Shown: piece after piece, positions 13,096 to 20,671 of the stretch
Numbering within the stretch: position 1 is the stretch's first letter
How the letters are laid out: every line of letters starts with the position of its first letter
From: an uncultured Collinsella sp.
GTDB lineage: Bacteria > Actinomycetota > Coriobacteriia > Coriobacteriales > Coriobacteriaceae
Assembly: GCA_958427355.1 (NCBI GenBank)
Contig: CAUACA010000032.1
Span: forward strand, 1-20,799
Reading direction: 5' to 3'
DNA length: 20,799 nt
Notes under the pieces: generated by a model
Databases searched by the model: none
Seen by the model: only the letters and a program-made list of their open reading frames with translations
What the model was told of the DNA's origin: nothing
Position numbers and translations under genes: made by a program

Positions 13096-15723
13096 CTACT
13101 CGGCGTCGGGGACCTCGTAGGTGGCCGCCGGCGTGTTATCGCACACGACGGTAAAGCCGCCGTCCTTGTCGACATCGACCGTCACCTGATCGCCCTCGCG
13201 CACCGTGCCGTCGATGATGGCGGCGGCGATGGCGTCCACGACCTCGCGCTGGACCAGACGCTTGAGCGGACGGGCACCGAACACGGGGTCCAGGCCGCCC
13301 ACGGCGAGCATCTGCTTGGCCGCCGGGGTGATGGCAAGCGTCATGCGCTCCTTGGCCAGGCGTGCGCGGACGTCGGCAAGCTGGATGTCGACGATCTTCT
13401 CGATCTGCGCCATGCCAAGCGGATGGAACACCACGATATCGTCGATACGGTTGAGAAACTCGGGGCGGAAGGTCTGAGCCATGGCGGCGTCGACCTGATG
13501 GCGCATCTCCTCCTCGTCCTTGCCCGAAAGCTCGGCGATAGCCTTGGAGCCCACGTTAGACGTCATGATGATAATCGTGTTCTTGAAGGACACCTGGCGA
13601 CCCTGGCCATCGGTCAGACGGCCGTCGTCGAGCACCTGCAACAGCACGTTAAAGACATCCGGATGGGCCTTCTCCATCTCGTCGAGCAAGATCACGGAGT
13701 AGGGACGACGGCGCACGGCCTCGGTGAGCTGGCCGCCCTCGTCATAACCCACGTATCCCGGGGGCGCACCGATCAGACGCTGGACGCTGAACTTCTCCAT
13801 GTACTCGGACATGTCGATACGCACGAGCGCGCGCTCGTCATCGAACAGGCACTCGGCTAGCGCCTTGGCGAGCTCGGTCTTGCCCACGCCGGTGGGGCCC
13901 AGGAAGAAGAAGCTGCCGATGGGCTTGTCCGGGTCGGAGAGACCCGCACGGCTGCGGCGCACGGCCGCGGCCACGGCGGAGACGGCCTCGTCCTGACCGA
14001 TAACGCGCTTATGCAGCTCGCCCTCCAGGCCCTTGAGCTTGTCGAGCTCGCCCTGCATCATCTTGGACACGGGCACGCCGGTCCAAGCGCTCACGACCTC
14101 GGCGATCTCATCGGAGGTCACCTGTTCGTTGAGGCCCTCGCCGTCCTGCTGCTTTTGTGCCTCGAGCGCGGCCTCGGAATCCTGAATCTGCTGCTGCAGG
14201 CCCGGAATCACGGAGAAGCGCAGCTCGGACGCACGGCCCAGGTCGCCGTTGCGCGTCGCGCGCTCCTCTTCGCTCTTGGCCTCGTCAAGCTGGCCCTTAA
14301 GCTCCTGCACGTGGTCGATGGCGTTCTTCTGGTTGAGCCAGCCAGCCTTTTGCACGTTGAGCTTTTCCTGGACCTCGGCGATCTCCTGGCGCAGGGCTTC
14401 CAGACGCTCCTTGGAGGCGTCGTCGGTCTCCTTCATGAGCGCCTGCTCCTCGATCTGCAGCTGGGTGAGCTGACGCGTGGTGGCGTCGATCTCAACCGGC
14501 ATGCTGTCGAGCTCCATGCGCAGGCGGCTTGCGGCCTCATCGACCAGGTCGATGGCCTTGTCGGGCAGGAAACGGTCGGCGATGTAGCGATCGGAGAGGT
14601 CGGCGGCGGCCACGAGCGCGCTATCGGTGATATGCACGCCGTGGAAGATCTCGTACTTCTCCTTGAGGCCACGCAGGATCGAAATGGTGTCCTCGACGGT
14701 AGGCTCGCTGACCATCACGGTCTGGAAACGACGTGCGAGCGCCGCGTCCTTCTCGATGTACTTGCGGTACTCGTCAAGCGTGGTCGCGCCGATCGCGTGC
14801 AGGTCGCCACGGGCGAGTGCAGGCTTCAGGATGTTGCCGGCGTCCATGGAGCCCTCGGTGGCACCCGCGCCCACGATGGTGTGGAGCTCATCGATGAACA
14901 GGATGACCTTACCCTCGGACTTCTGTACCTCCTTGAGCACGGCCTTCAAGCGGTCCTCGAACTCGCCGCGGTACTTGGCGCCGGCGACCAGCGCGCTCAT
15001 ATCGAGCTCGATGAGGTCGCGGTCGCGCAGCGTGCTCGGCACGTCGCCGGCCACGATACGCTGGGCGATGCCCTCGACGATGGCCGTCTTGCCGACGCCC
15101 GGCTCGCCAATGAGCACGGGGTTGTTCTTGGTGCGACGGGACAGGACCTGGATGGTGCGGCGAATCTCATCGGTACGGCCGATGACCGGGTCGAGCTTGC
15201 CGGCGCGGGCGAGGTCGCAAATGTTGCGACCGTACTGCTCCAGCGCCTCAAACTGCGTCTTATCCTCGGCAGACGTCACGCGGTCATCACCGCGCAGCTC
15301 CTCATAGACCCGCTCGATGCGCTCCTTGGTCACGCCTGCGTCGCGCAGAACGCGGCCGGCCTCGCCCTTGTCCTCGGCAAGTGCCATCAGTAGATGCTCG
15401 GTCACTACAAAGCTGTCACCCATCTTGGTGGCCTTCTTCTCGGCCTTTTCGATGACGCGGACGAGCTCGTTGGACAGGCCCATCTGCTGACCCTCGCCCG
15501 AAACCTTGGGCGCGTGGTCGATGGCATCTTGCGTGGAGCGTACGAGCTGAGCCGGGTCGGCACCAATGCGCTCGATGATCACGGAGATATTGCGCTCGCC
15601 GGCACCGAGCAGGGCGGACAGCAGGTGAATCGGCTCCACCGCGCCGGCCTGCGCGTCGGCAGCCGTGCTCATGGCGGTCTGCAACGCCTCGCGCGACGTC
15701 ATTGCTAGCTTATCGATTCTCAT
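13096..15723 (-). CDS. clpB: ATP-dependent disaggregase ClpB
   Basis: ClpB is a hexameric AAA+ chaperone that works with DnaK to pull proteins out of aggregates in the cytoplasm. At 875 residues it has the full ClpB layout. The Clp N-terminal repeat domain is at about 1-145. AAA1 has Walker A GEPGVGKT (206-213), Walker B VILFIDE (273-279) and a pore loop around Tyr251. A coiled-coil middle domain, characteristic of ClpB rather than ClpA/ClpC, lies at about 405-525. AAA2 has Walker A GPTGVGKT (609-616), Walker B VILLDE (677-682) and pore loop GYVGY (656-660). There is no IGF/LGF-type ClpP-binding loop. The ATG at 15723 has GAGAGGTG upstream. I found neither a CIRCE nor a HAIR operator in the upstream 130 bp. 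A GC-rich hairpin sits in the leader. Confidence 0.97.
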   Translation of the reverse strand: MRIDKLAMTSREALQTAMSTAADAQAGAVEPIHLLSALLGAGERNISVIIERIGADPAQLVRSTQDAIDHAPKVSGEGQQMGLSNELVRVIEKAEKKATKMGDSFVVTEHLLMALAEDKGEAGRVLRDAGVTKERIERVYEELRGDDRVTSAEDKTQFEALEQYGRNICDLARAGKLDPVIGRTDEIRRTIQVLSRRTKNNPVLIGEPGVGKTAIVEGIAQRIVAGDVPSTLRDRDLIELDMSALVAGAKYRGEFEDRLKAVLKEVQKSEGKVILFIDELHTIVGAGATEGSMDAGNILKPALARGDLHAIGATTLDEYRKYIEKDAALARRFQTVMVSEPTVEDTISILRGLKEKYEIFHGVHITDSALVAAADLSDRYIADRFLPDKAIDLVDEAASRLRMELDSMPVEIDATTRQLTQLQIEEQALMKETDDASKERLEALRQEIAEVQEKLNVQKAGWLNQKNAIDHVQELKGQLDEAKSEEERATRNGDLGRASELRFSVIPGLQQQIQDSEAALEAQKQQDGEGLNEQVTSDEIAEVVSAWTGVPVSKMMQGELDKLKGLEGELHKRVIGQDEAVSAVAAAVRRSRAGLSDPDKPIGSFFFLGPTGVGKTELAKALAECLFDDERALVRIDMSEYMEKFSVQRLIGAPPGYVGYDEGGQLTEAVRRRPYSVILLDEMEKAHPDVFNVLLQVLDDGRLTDGQGRQVSFKNTIIIMTSNVGSKAIAELSGKDEEEMRHQVDAAMAQTFRPEFLNRIDDIVVFHPLGMAQIEKIVDIQLADVRARLAKERMTLAITPAAKQMLAVGGLDPVFGARPLKRLVQREVVDAIAAAIIDGTVREGDQVTVDVDKDGGFTVVCDNTPAATYEVPDAE

Positions 15724-15744
15724 GGAATCACCTCTCTTGGGGCG

Positions 15745-15762
15745 GCCGCCCTACGGGGCGGC
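15745..15762 (-). promoter_or_regulatory. Leader hairpin upstream of clpB
   Basis: Perfect 7-bp stem GCCGCCC/GGGCGGC with a 4-nt loop, ending about 6 nt before the GAGAGGTG ribosome-binding site. The stem does not cover the ribosome-binding site and is very stable, so a simple RNA thermometer is unlikely. Upstream, around 15800-15840, the AT-rich stretch with TATAAG and TATATA on the minus strand is the likely promoter. Confidence 0.4.
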
Positions 15763-15900
15763 TTCACGTTGTTCGAGAAGTATTGTTGCCAGCTTTGCGC
15801 GATCTTATACACAAATCTAAGTCTCTATATATAAGATTTTCTGAGTGATTGAGAGATAGGGGTAAAGATGTCGGCCCGCCGCCGCACAGGTGCGCTACCG

Positions 15901-16116
15901 TCTCAATCTGTAACATCTATCGACCGTTTCTGGCTCCAGATGTTACAAATCGAGACGAATTGTTCAGCGGCACCCGTTTGTCTCAATCTGTAACATCTAC
16001 TCGGCAAATAGAGCTCTATCTGTTACAAATCGAGACGAACAGAAGACACCCGAATCGAAAATCTAAATCTGTAACACCAGGCCCACTTTTAGCGGCCAAG
16101 ATGTTACAGATCGAGA
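15901..16116. repeat. Tandem dyad array A (three about 80-bp units, CTGTAACA family)
   Basis: Three units start at 15901, 15981 and 16062. Each has a left arm like TCTCAATCTGTAACATCT and a right arm that is its near reverse complement (AGATGTTACAAATCGAGA), separated by about 20 nt. The six arms alternate in orientation with start-to-start spacings of about 37-43 nt. Loops differ between units while the arms are conserved, as expected if the pairing matters. Confidence 0.85.
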
Positions 16117-16127
16117 CAAACCGAGAA

Positions 16128-16160
16128 CTACTACAAAGGGGACGGGTACCTTTGTGGTGG
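16128..16160. repeat. CACAAAGG hairpin, copy 1
   Basis: A 12-bp stem CTACTACAAAGG/CCTTTGTGGTGG (two G-T pairs) with the 9-nt loop GGACGGGTA. It lies 10 nt past the stop of the minus-strand 223-aa gene. Confidence 0.85.
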
Positions 16161-16169
16161 TTGCAGTCT

Positions 16170-16841
16170 CTATTTACTTGCCGAACCCGTGCTTCCCGAT
16201 TCGCCGCTCCAGGGCATCTCATCCTCGAAGAGCCATATACGGGCAGACCCACTATCGCGTGCAGTCTGCGGGTCGGGCAAGCAGGTCTGTTCATAGGCAT
16301 CTTGGATACACTGACCCATAAAATCGTTGAGCTCGGCCTGGTCGCCCTCCATGACATAGGCTGCATCGCCGGCCATGATGTAAATACCCGGACCCTCATT
16401 GCCCTCGTAACCCGGATCGTACGAGACATCACATAACTTTGCGCCGTTTGCAGTGTCCAGCTCGATGGAAGAGTGGCATCCGCCAACCATGTCGTTCGCT
16501 TTTGCCCGATAGGACGCATATCCGTACCAACGCTTAAATGTTTTGCCCTTGAGTAGCTCGGACGCCCTATCGATCAGGCTTGTATCCGTGGTATAGCGCA
16601 TGGCCCCAAGCTGAATACTCGGATAATTGCTAATACCCAGCACAGCCGGCTGCTCATCAAAATCAACGGTAATGGTCTCGGGCTTGTCGTCGCCGGTCAG
16701 AAGTTCGACAGATTGAGCCACAGGCTTGACCAACGGCTCCGTCACCGCAGCAGGTAGAAATGCCATACCGACAGCGCCCGCGCCAACCACAGCGATCGCA
16801 AGCGCCAAGACAATCAATCCAATACGGGCAGAACGGCTCAC
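16170..16841 (-). CDS. Membrane-anchored protein, function unknown
   Basis: I do not recognise this 223-residue protein. It has a short basic N-terminus (SRSAR), then a membrane span or signal anchor (IGLIVLALAIAVVGAGAVGMAF, about residues 6-27), leaving about 195 residues outside the membrane. That domain has four Cys (in GGCHSS, KLCDVSY, GQCIQ, QTCLPD) that could form disulfides, and a Ser/Gly-rich C-terminus (WSGESGSTGSASK). I chose GTG at 16841 because GTGGGGTG lies upstream and it puts the basic residues right before the span; another GTG at 16880 is possible. It is divergent from the 222-aa gene and flanked on both sides by palindromic repeats. Confidence 0.7.
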   Translation of the reverse strand: MSRSARIGLIVLALAIAVVGAGAVGMAFLPAAVTEPLVKPVAQSVELLTGDDKPETITVDFDEQPAVLGISNYPSIQLGAMRYTTDTSLIDRASELLKGKTFKRWYGYASYRAKANDMVGGCHSSIELDTANGAKLCDVSYDPGYEGNEGPGIYIMAGDAAYVMEGDQAELNDFMGQCIQDAYEQTCLPDPQTARDSGSARIWLFEDEMPWSGESGSTGSASK

Positions 16842-16931
16842 GGCAAAACACCCCACAATGCAAACCTTCGCCACCTGCACTAATGATACCGCCAGCTAAC
16901 ACTATTACCAAAAGAAGCCGCGCGCTCCTCA

Positions 16932-16964
16932 CCACCACAAAGGGGACAGGCACCTTTGTGGTGG
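16932..16964. repeat. CACAAAGG hairpin, copy 2
   Basis: Perfect 12-bp stem CCACCACAAAGG/CCTTTGTGGTGG with the 9-nt loop GGACAGGCA, so the top strand reads GGGGACAGGCACC across the turn. It lies between the two divergent membrane-anchored protein genes. Confidence 0.9.
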
Positions 16965-17075
16965 TTTTCGACGCTAACGGTCGACCATCTCGCGCCATGA
17001 GATTAAACTTGAATTGTTCTCTGAACATATCCATTTCTGCCTATCCTCAACAGATCTTTGTCTCGAGGAGCGCAT

Positions 17076-17744
17076 ATGAAGCCGTCTCATTCCACCGGCC
17101 GCAACGTCATCGCCATTCTCGCCATACCCATCGTGATGCTCTTCCTTATCGTCATCACGCCCTTTTCTTTTGGTATCGCCTCGCCCTTCGATCTTTGCGG
17201 GATGATCGACGCCGGCTCGCGTGCCACCTCGCTCTCCTTTGTCTGCCGTGGCGTGTTCTACGAATATGCAATTCCCACCGGAAGTTGGCAGTCCAAGTTA
17301 CCGTTGCTCGGCAAGGTCGACGGATGCTCCCCCTATTTCTGCCTTGAACCTCAGGCGCTAAACTATCTGATCGACGACCAGCCACTCGACTCCATCACCC
17401 TCGCCTACGACTACGCACCAAACACCGATGAGCGCCACATGAACCAAGTCCTCGACAAGCTGCTTGGACAGTGCGGGCTCACCGCGGAAGCCGGTCGAAC
17501 CATCTATAGCAACCGGAAATTAAAGCGAACAGAACTCCGCCGTGTCGGAAAAATCAAAGGGCGAAACGGGGCCGCCTACTGGGATGCCTGGGCAACACGC
17601 GACAAGGGCGAATTCGGACACAGCACCTATATGGTCACTGTCTACACCAAAGACGGAATTAAGGACAATGTTGACGATTTCGCGTCATCCAAACTCGGCA
17701 TCCCCAAAACAACCAAACCCGCCAGCCCAGATGAAATTCTGTAG
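17076..17744 (+). CDS. Membrane-anchored protein, function unknown
   Basis: This 222-residue protein has a basic N-terminus (MKPSHSTGRN) and a strong hydrophobic span (VIAILAIPIVMLFLIVITPF, about 11-30), so it is probably anchored with its C-terminal domain outside the cytoplasm. The outer part has six Cys (including DLCGM, SFVCRG, DGCSPYFCLEP, GQCGL), again suggesting disulfides, and a charged C-terminal half. I know of no matching family. The ATG at 17076 has GAGGAG 5 nt upstream; a TTG six codons earlier is less likely. It shares size, topology and Cys content with its divergent neighbour, but I could not align the two convincingly. Repeats flank it on both sides. Confidence 0.72.
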   Translation: MKPSHSTGRNVIAILAIPIVMLFLIVITPFSFGIASPFDLCGMIDAGSRATSLSFVCRGVFYEYAIPTGSWQSKLPLLGKVDGCSPYFCLEPQALNYLIDDQPLDSITLAYDYAPNTDERHMNQVLDKLLGQCGLTAEAGRTIYSNRKLKRTELRRVGKIKGRNGAAYWDAWATRDKGEFGHSTYMVTVYTKDGIKDNVDDFASSKLGIPKTTKPASPDEIL

Positions 17745-17802
17745 AGACGCTCATTAGAATGTCGTTCAACGAGCACGGCAACATCGAGCTCGCCCCCCCC
17801 CA

Positions 17803-17835
17803 CCACCATAAAGGAGACAGGAGCCTTTGTGGTGA
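17803..17835. repeat. CACAAAGG hairpin, copy 3
   Basis: Arms CCACCATAAAGG and CCTTTGTGGTGA with the 9-nt loop AGACAGGAG. It is a slightly diverged copy in the same orientation as copies 1 and 2. It is immediately preceded by a run of nine C (17793-17801). Confidence 0.8.
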
Positions 17836-17857
17836 TCTTCGGCCCCGGCGTTCACCA

Positions 17858-17992
17858 TCTCAATCTGTAACATCTAGCGGCCGTTTTTGGGTCCAGATGT
17901 TACGGATCGAGATGAATTGTTCAGCGGTGCCCGTTTATCTAGATCTGTAACAACCGCTCGGCAAATAAGGGTCTACCTGTTACAGAACGAGA
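17858..17992. repeat. Tandem dyad array B (two about 80-bp units, CTGTAACA family)
   Basis: Units start at 17858 and 17938, with arm spacings 37, 43 and 40 nt, the same series as the first two units of array A. The sequence between units (GAATTGTTCAGCGG...CCCGTTT) is also shared with array A, so one array is a copy of the other. Confidence 0.85.
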
Positions 17993-18003
17993 CAAACCGC
18001 GGA

Positions 18004-18036
18004 CCACCACAAAGGCGCCTGTCCCCTTTGTGGCGG
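18004..18036. repeat. CACAAAGG hairpin, copy 4 (inverted orientation)
   Basis: Stem CCACCACAAAGG/CCTTTGTGGCGG with the loop CGCCTGTCC. The loop is the reverse complement of the GGACAGGC loop in copy 2, so this copy is inverted relative to copies 1-3. Together with copy 3 it brackets array B. Confidence 0.85.
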
Positions 18037-18044
18037 TTTTCGAC

Positions 18045-18075
18045 AAAAAGAAGCCGCCCCATTAACAGAGGCGGC
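18045..18075 (-). terminator. Rho-independent terminator of the hydratase gene
   Basis: On the minus strand GCCGCCTC (18075-18068) pairs with GGGGCGGC (18060-18053) around a 7-nt loop, then TTC and TTTTT (18049-18045). It is the first stem with a U-tract downstream of the hydratase, 139 nt past its stop. Confidence 0.8.
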
Positions 18076-18130
18076 ATCAAGCAAGTCTATTTATTAGCGT
18101 TTCTCAAGACCCAACGAGAACGTCGCGATA

Positions 18131-18202
18131 GCCCCGGCCACACCTTTCCCTCGGGCGACCCTCGCGAAGCGCGTGAGCACGAGGGAAAGGTGTGGCCGGG
18201 GC
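18131..18202. repeat. Long palindrome with perfect 23-bp arms
   Basis: The arms 18131-18153 and 18180-18202 are exact reverse complements. The 26-nt centre folds further (CTCGCG-AAGCG-CGTGAG with one wobble), so nearly the whole 72 nt can pair. It starts 12 nt past the hydratase stop on the minus strand, but neither strand has a U-tract next to it, and a regular terminator follows. It may be a repeat element or a 3'-stabilising structure. Confidence 0.85.
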
Positions 18203-18213
18203 GTACAGCAGAG

Positions 18214-20514
18214 TTACTCGGCAGCGGCCTTGAACTTGTTGTAGTTGATCAGGCAGCCGGCCTTGACGATGGCACGCTCCTCTGCCGTCATATCGGCAAT
18301 GTAGAGCTCAATCTGCTCGACCGCACCGTCGGCGCGCACCACGTAGGCGGCGATGTCCTTTAGGTCACCGTCGAGCGCGGCACGGATACCCGGCACAAAG
18401 ACATAGTCGCCCACCTCAAAGCTGGGCTCGGCCTCCATCTGGAAGGGCACCATACCCCAGTTCATCACGTTGGAGCGATAGCGCTTGGTGGCGTACTCGT
18501 GGACGATGTTGGCCAGACCGCCGATCACGCGCTGACAGCTCGCGGCCTGCTCGCGGGCGGAACCGTCACCGGGCTTCTTGGCATAGAGCATGGAGCCGTA
18601 CTCAGTCGCCTTGGCATCGGCCGCGACACCCGCGCCGACCAGCGCCTCAAACACGCCCGCAAGCTCGGCATCGAGTGCCGCCAGATCGCCTGCTGCCTCG
18701 CCGGCAACGCGGCGCTTCTCCACGGCGTCGACCTCCTTGGAGCGACCCACGTAGGCCGGATCGCGACGGCTGAGCGTAAACTCGGCCAGGCCCAGCGGGT
18801 TGGAGCGGAAGGAGCTCGTCTCGCCCGAAGGAATGAGCTCGTCGGTCGTGGTGACCGGATCCATGATCTTGGAGCACACCTTGAGCAGGATATCGTCGCC
18901 GAGCGGCTCCATCGCGGGCCACGGCTTGATGTTGGGACCCTCGACCAGCTCGTCGGCAGGCTCCGCCTTGCCAAAGCCCCAGTACACGCGCTTTTTGTAC
19001 GGCGCGTCGTCAAAGGTGTACTCGCAGGCCTCGTCCCAAGTCTCCTCGGGCAGGTCGGTCGCCGGCGTCAGGACGCCGCCGTTGGCAGCCGTCGCCGCAA
19101 TGGAGCGGGCGTCCATCAGGGCCACGGCGCTCAGCTGGCCATTGCCCGGCTTGGAACCCTCGCGGTTGGGGAAGTTGCGCGTAGTGTGGCGGATCGAAAG
19201 GCCGTTGTTGGCGGGCGTGTCGCCGGCGCCGAAGCACGGGCCGCAGAACGCCGTGCGCACGATCGCGCCGGCCTCCATGAGGTCGTAGATGTAGCCGCGG
19301 CGTGTAAGCTCGAGTGCCACGGGCTGGCTCGTGGGATAGACCGACAGCGAGAACTCGCCGCAGCCGGTGTTGGCGCCCTTGAGCACGCGGGCAGCCTGGA
19401 CCACGGAGTCGTAGTTGCCGCCCGAGCAGCCGGCGATAACGCCCTGCTGCACGTGCAGCTTGCCGTCGACGATCTTGTCGAGCAGGCTAAAGTGCGTCTT
19501 GCCCTCGCCGATCTTGGCGGCCTCGAGCTCCACCTCGTGCAGGATGTCCTCGAGGTTCTCGTTGAGCTCGTCAATCTCAAAGCCGTTGGAAGGATGGAAC
19601 GGCAGCGCGATCATGGGCTTGATGCTCGACAGATCGACCTCGACGCAGCCGTCGTAGTAGGCGACATCGGCGGGCTTGAGCTCGCGGTAGTCGTCGCCGC
19701 GGCCGTGCATGGCCAAAAACGCGTGTGTGTCCTCGTCGGTGGCCCAGATGGAGGAAAGGCAGGTGGTCTCGGTGGTCATGACGTCGACGCCGTTGCGATA
19801 GTCAGTCGTCATGCTCGCGATGCCGGGGCCCACGAACTCCATGACCTTGTTCTTGACGTAGCCCTTGGCAAAGACGGCGCGGATGATGGCGAGCGCCACA
19901 TCGTGCGGGCCGACGCCGGGGCGCGGAGCGCCCGTGAGGTAGATGGCGACGACGCCGGGATAGGCGACATCGTAGGTGTCGCGCAGCAGCTGCTTTGCCA
20001 GCTCGCCGCCGCCCTCGCCCACGGCCATGGTGCCCAGGGCGCCGTAGCGGGTGTGCGAGTCGGAGCCCAAGATCATCTTGCCGCAGCCGGCGAAGTTCTC
20101 ACGCATAAAGGAGTGGATGACCGCAATATGGGGCGGAACGAAGATGCCGCCGTACTTCTTAGCAGCGGAAAGGCCAAAGACGTGGTCGTCCTCGTTGATG
20201 GTGCCGCCCACGGCGCACAGCGAGTTATGGCAGTTGGTGAGCACGTAGGGCAGCGGGAACTGCTCCATGCCCGAGGCACGCGCCGTTTGGATGATGCCGA
20301 CAAAGGTGATGTCGTGGCTCGCCATGGCGTCGAAGCGGATCTTGAGCGCCTCGGGATCTCCGGACGTATTGTGTGCCTGGAGGATCGAATACGCGATGGT
20401 GCCACGCTTGGCATCCTCGGGCGTCTGCGTAATACCGCGCTCGGCAGCCTCGGCCGCAGGCACAACCTCGCTGCCGCCGCGCAGGTAGATGCCGTCCTCG
20501 TACAGCTTGACCAT
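18214..20514 (-). CDS. Aconitase-family hydratase (YbhJ-like)
   Basis: This 766-residue member of the aconitase superfamily would catalyse dehydration and rehydration of a hydroxy-acid using a 4Fe-4S cluster in the cytoplasm. Visible hallmarks are GSDSHTRYGALGTMAVGEGG (DSHT at 152-155) and cluster cysteines Cys363 (AGCSGGN), Cys424 and Cys427 (FCGPCFG), spaced C-x60-C-x2-C. The substrate-binding region RNFPNREGSKPGNGQ lies near 446-460, and the C-terminal swivel domain ends near KAGCLINYN. Length and motifs fit the uncharacterised YbhJ-like hydratases better than AcnA or AcnB, so the substrate is uncertain. The ATG at 20514 (MVKLYEDG) has GGGAG 5 nt upstream; an in-frame ATG at 20559 lacks one. 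It is monocistronic, with no citrate-cycle genes nearby. Confidence 0.88.
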   Translation of the reverse strand: MVKLYEDGIYLRGGSEVVPAAEAAERGITQTPEDAKRGTIAYSILQAHNTSGDPEALKIRFDAMASHDITFVGIIQTARASGMEQFPLPYVLTNCHNSLCAVGGTINEDDHVFGLSAAKKYGGIFVPPHIAVIHSFMRENFAGCGKMILGSDSHTRYGALGTMAVGEGGGELAKQLLRDTYDVAYPGVVAIYLTGAPRPGVGPHDVALAIIRAVFAKGYVKNKVMEFVGPGIASMTTDYRNGVDVMTTETTCLSSIWATDEDTHAFLAMHGRGDDYRELKPADVAYYDGCVEVDLSSIKPMIALPFHPSNGFEIDELNENLEDILHEVELEAAKIGEGKTHFSLLDKIVDGKLHVQQGVIAGCSGGNYDSVVQAARVLKGANTGCGEFSLSVYPTSQPVALELTRRGYIYDLMEAGAIVRTAFCGPCFGAGDTPANNGLSIRHTTRNFPNREGSKPGNGQLSAVALMDARSIAATAANGGVLTPATDLPEETWDEACEYTFDDAPYKKRVYWGFGKAEPADELVEGPNIKPWPAMEPLGDDILLKVCSKIMDPVTTTDELIPSGETSSFRSNPLGLAEFTLSRRDPAYVGRSKEVDAVEKRRVAGEAAGDLAALDAELAGVFEALVGAGVAADAKATEYGSMLYAKKPGDGSAREQAASCQRVIGGLANIVHEYATKRYRSNVMNWGMVPFQMEAEPSFEVGDYVFVPGIRAALDGDLKDIAAYVVRADGAVEQIELYIADMTAEERAIVKAGCLINYNKFKAAAE

Positions 20515-20529
20515 ACTGTCTCCCACTCT

Positions 20530-20546
20530 GCCCGAAAGGCTCGGGC
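20530..20546 (-). promoter_or_regulatory. Leader hairpin upstream of the hydratase
   Basis: Perfect 6-bp stem GCCCGA/TCGGGC with a 5-nt loop, 6 nt upstream of the GGGAG ribosome-binding site. Further upstream is a dyad ACTTTA-N6-TAAAGT (20615-20632) that may be an operator. Confidence 0.35.
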
Positions 20547-20671
20547 GCATAGCATACATTCATTCAATATCGTGCCATAGAACAGTTGCGAGTGGGTTGC
20601 GAATCTGCACGTTCACTTTATCTCGGTAAAGTAAAGGACGAGCCCCTTGCATCACTCTCCTAACAAGGAGT

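Larger units (their letters stand above)
15724..16169. other. Intergenic region between clpB and the 223-aa gene
   Basis: This 446-bp stretch has no credible gene. It consists of the clpB leader and promoter (15724-15850), a short spacer, the three-unit dyad array (15901-16116) and one CACAAAGG hairpin (16128-16160), which touches the end of the 223-aa gene. Confidence 0.6.
17745..18213. other. Intergenic region between the 222-aa gene and the hydratase gene
   Basis: This 469-bp stretch has no credible gene. It contains CACAAAGG hairpin copy 3, dyad array B, hairpin copy 4 (inverted), the hydratase terminator (18045-18075) and the 23-bp-arm palindrome (18131-18202). Confidence 0.6.

Noticed and set aside
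15724..15850. Heat-shock operator (CIRCE TTAGCACTC-N9-GAGTGCTAA, or HspR HAIR CTTGAGT-N7-ACTCAAG) upstream of clpB
   Set aside because: I looked for both and found neither. The only dyad, AAATCT...AGATTT around 15815-15840, is short and imperfect.
15901..16116. Dyad array A considered as a CRISPR array
   Set aside because: The repeats alternate in orientation, the intervening segments are about 20-25 nt and partly shared between units and with array B, and no cas genes are present.
17793..17801. Run of nine C as a phase-variation tract
   Set aside because: It lies after the stop codon of the 222-aa gene and outside any promoter I can identify, so slippage would have no evident effect.
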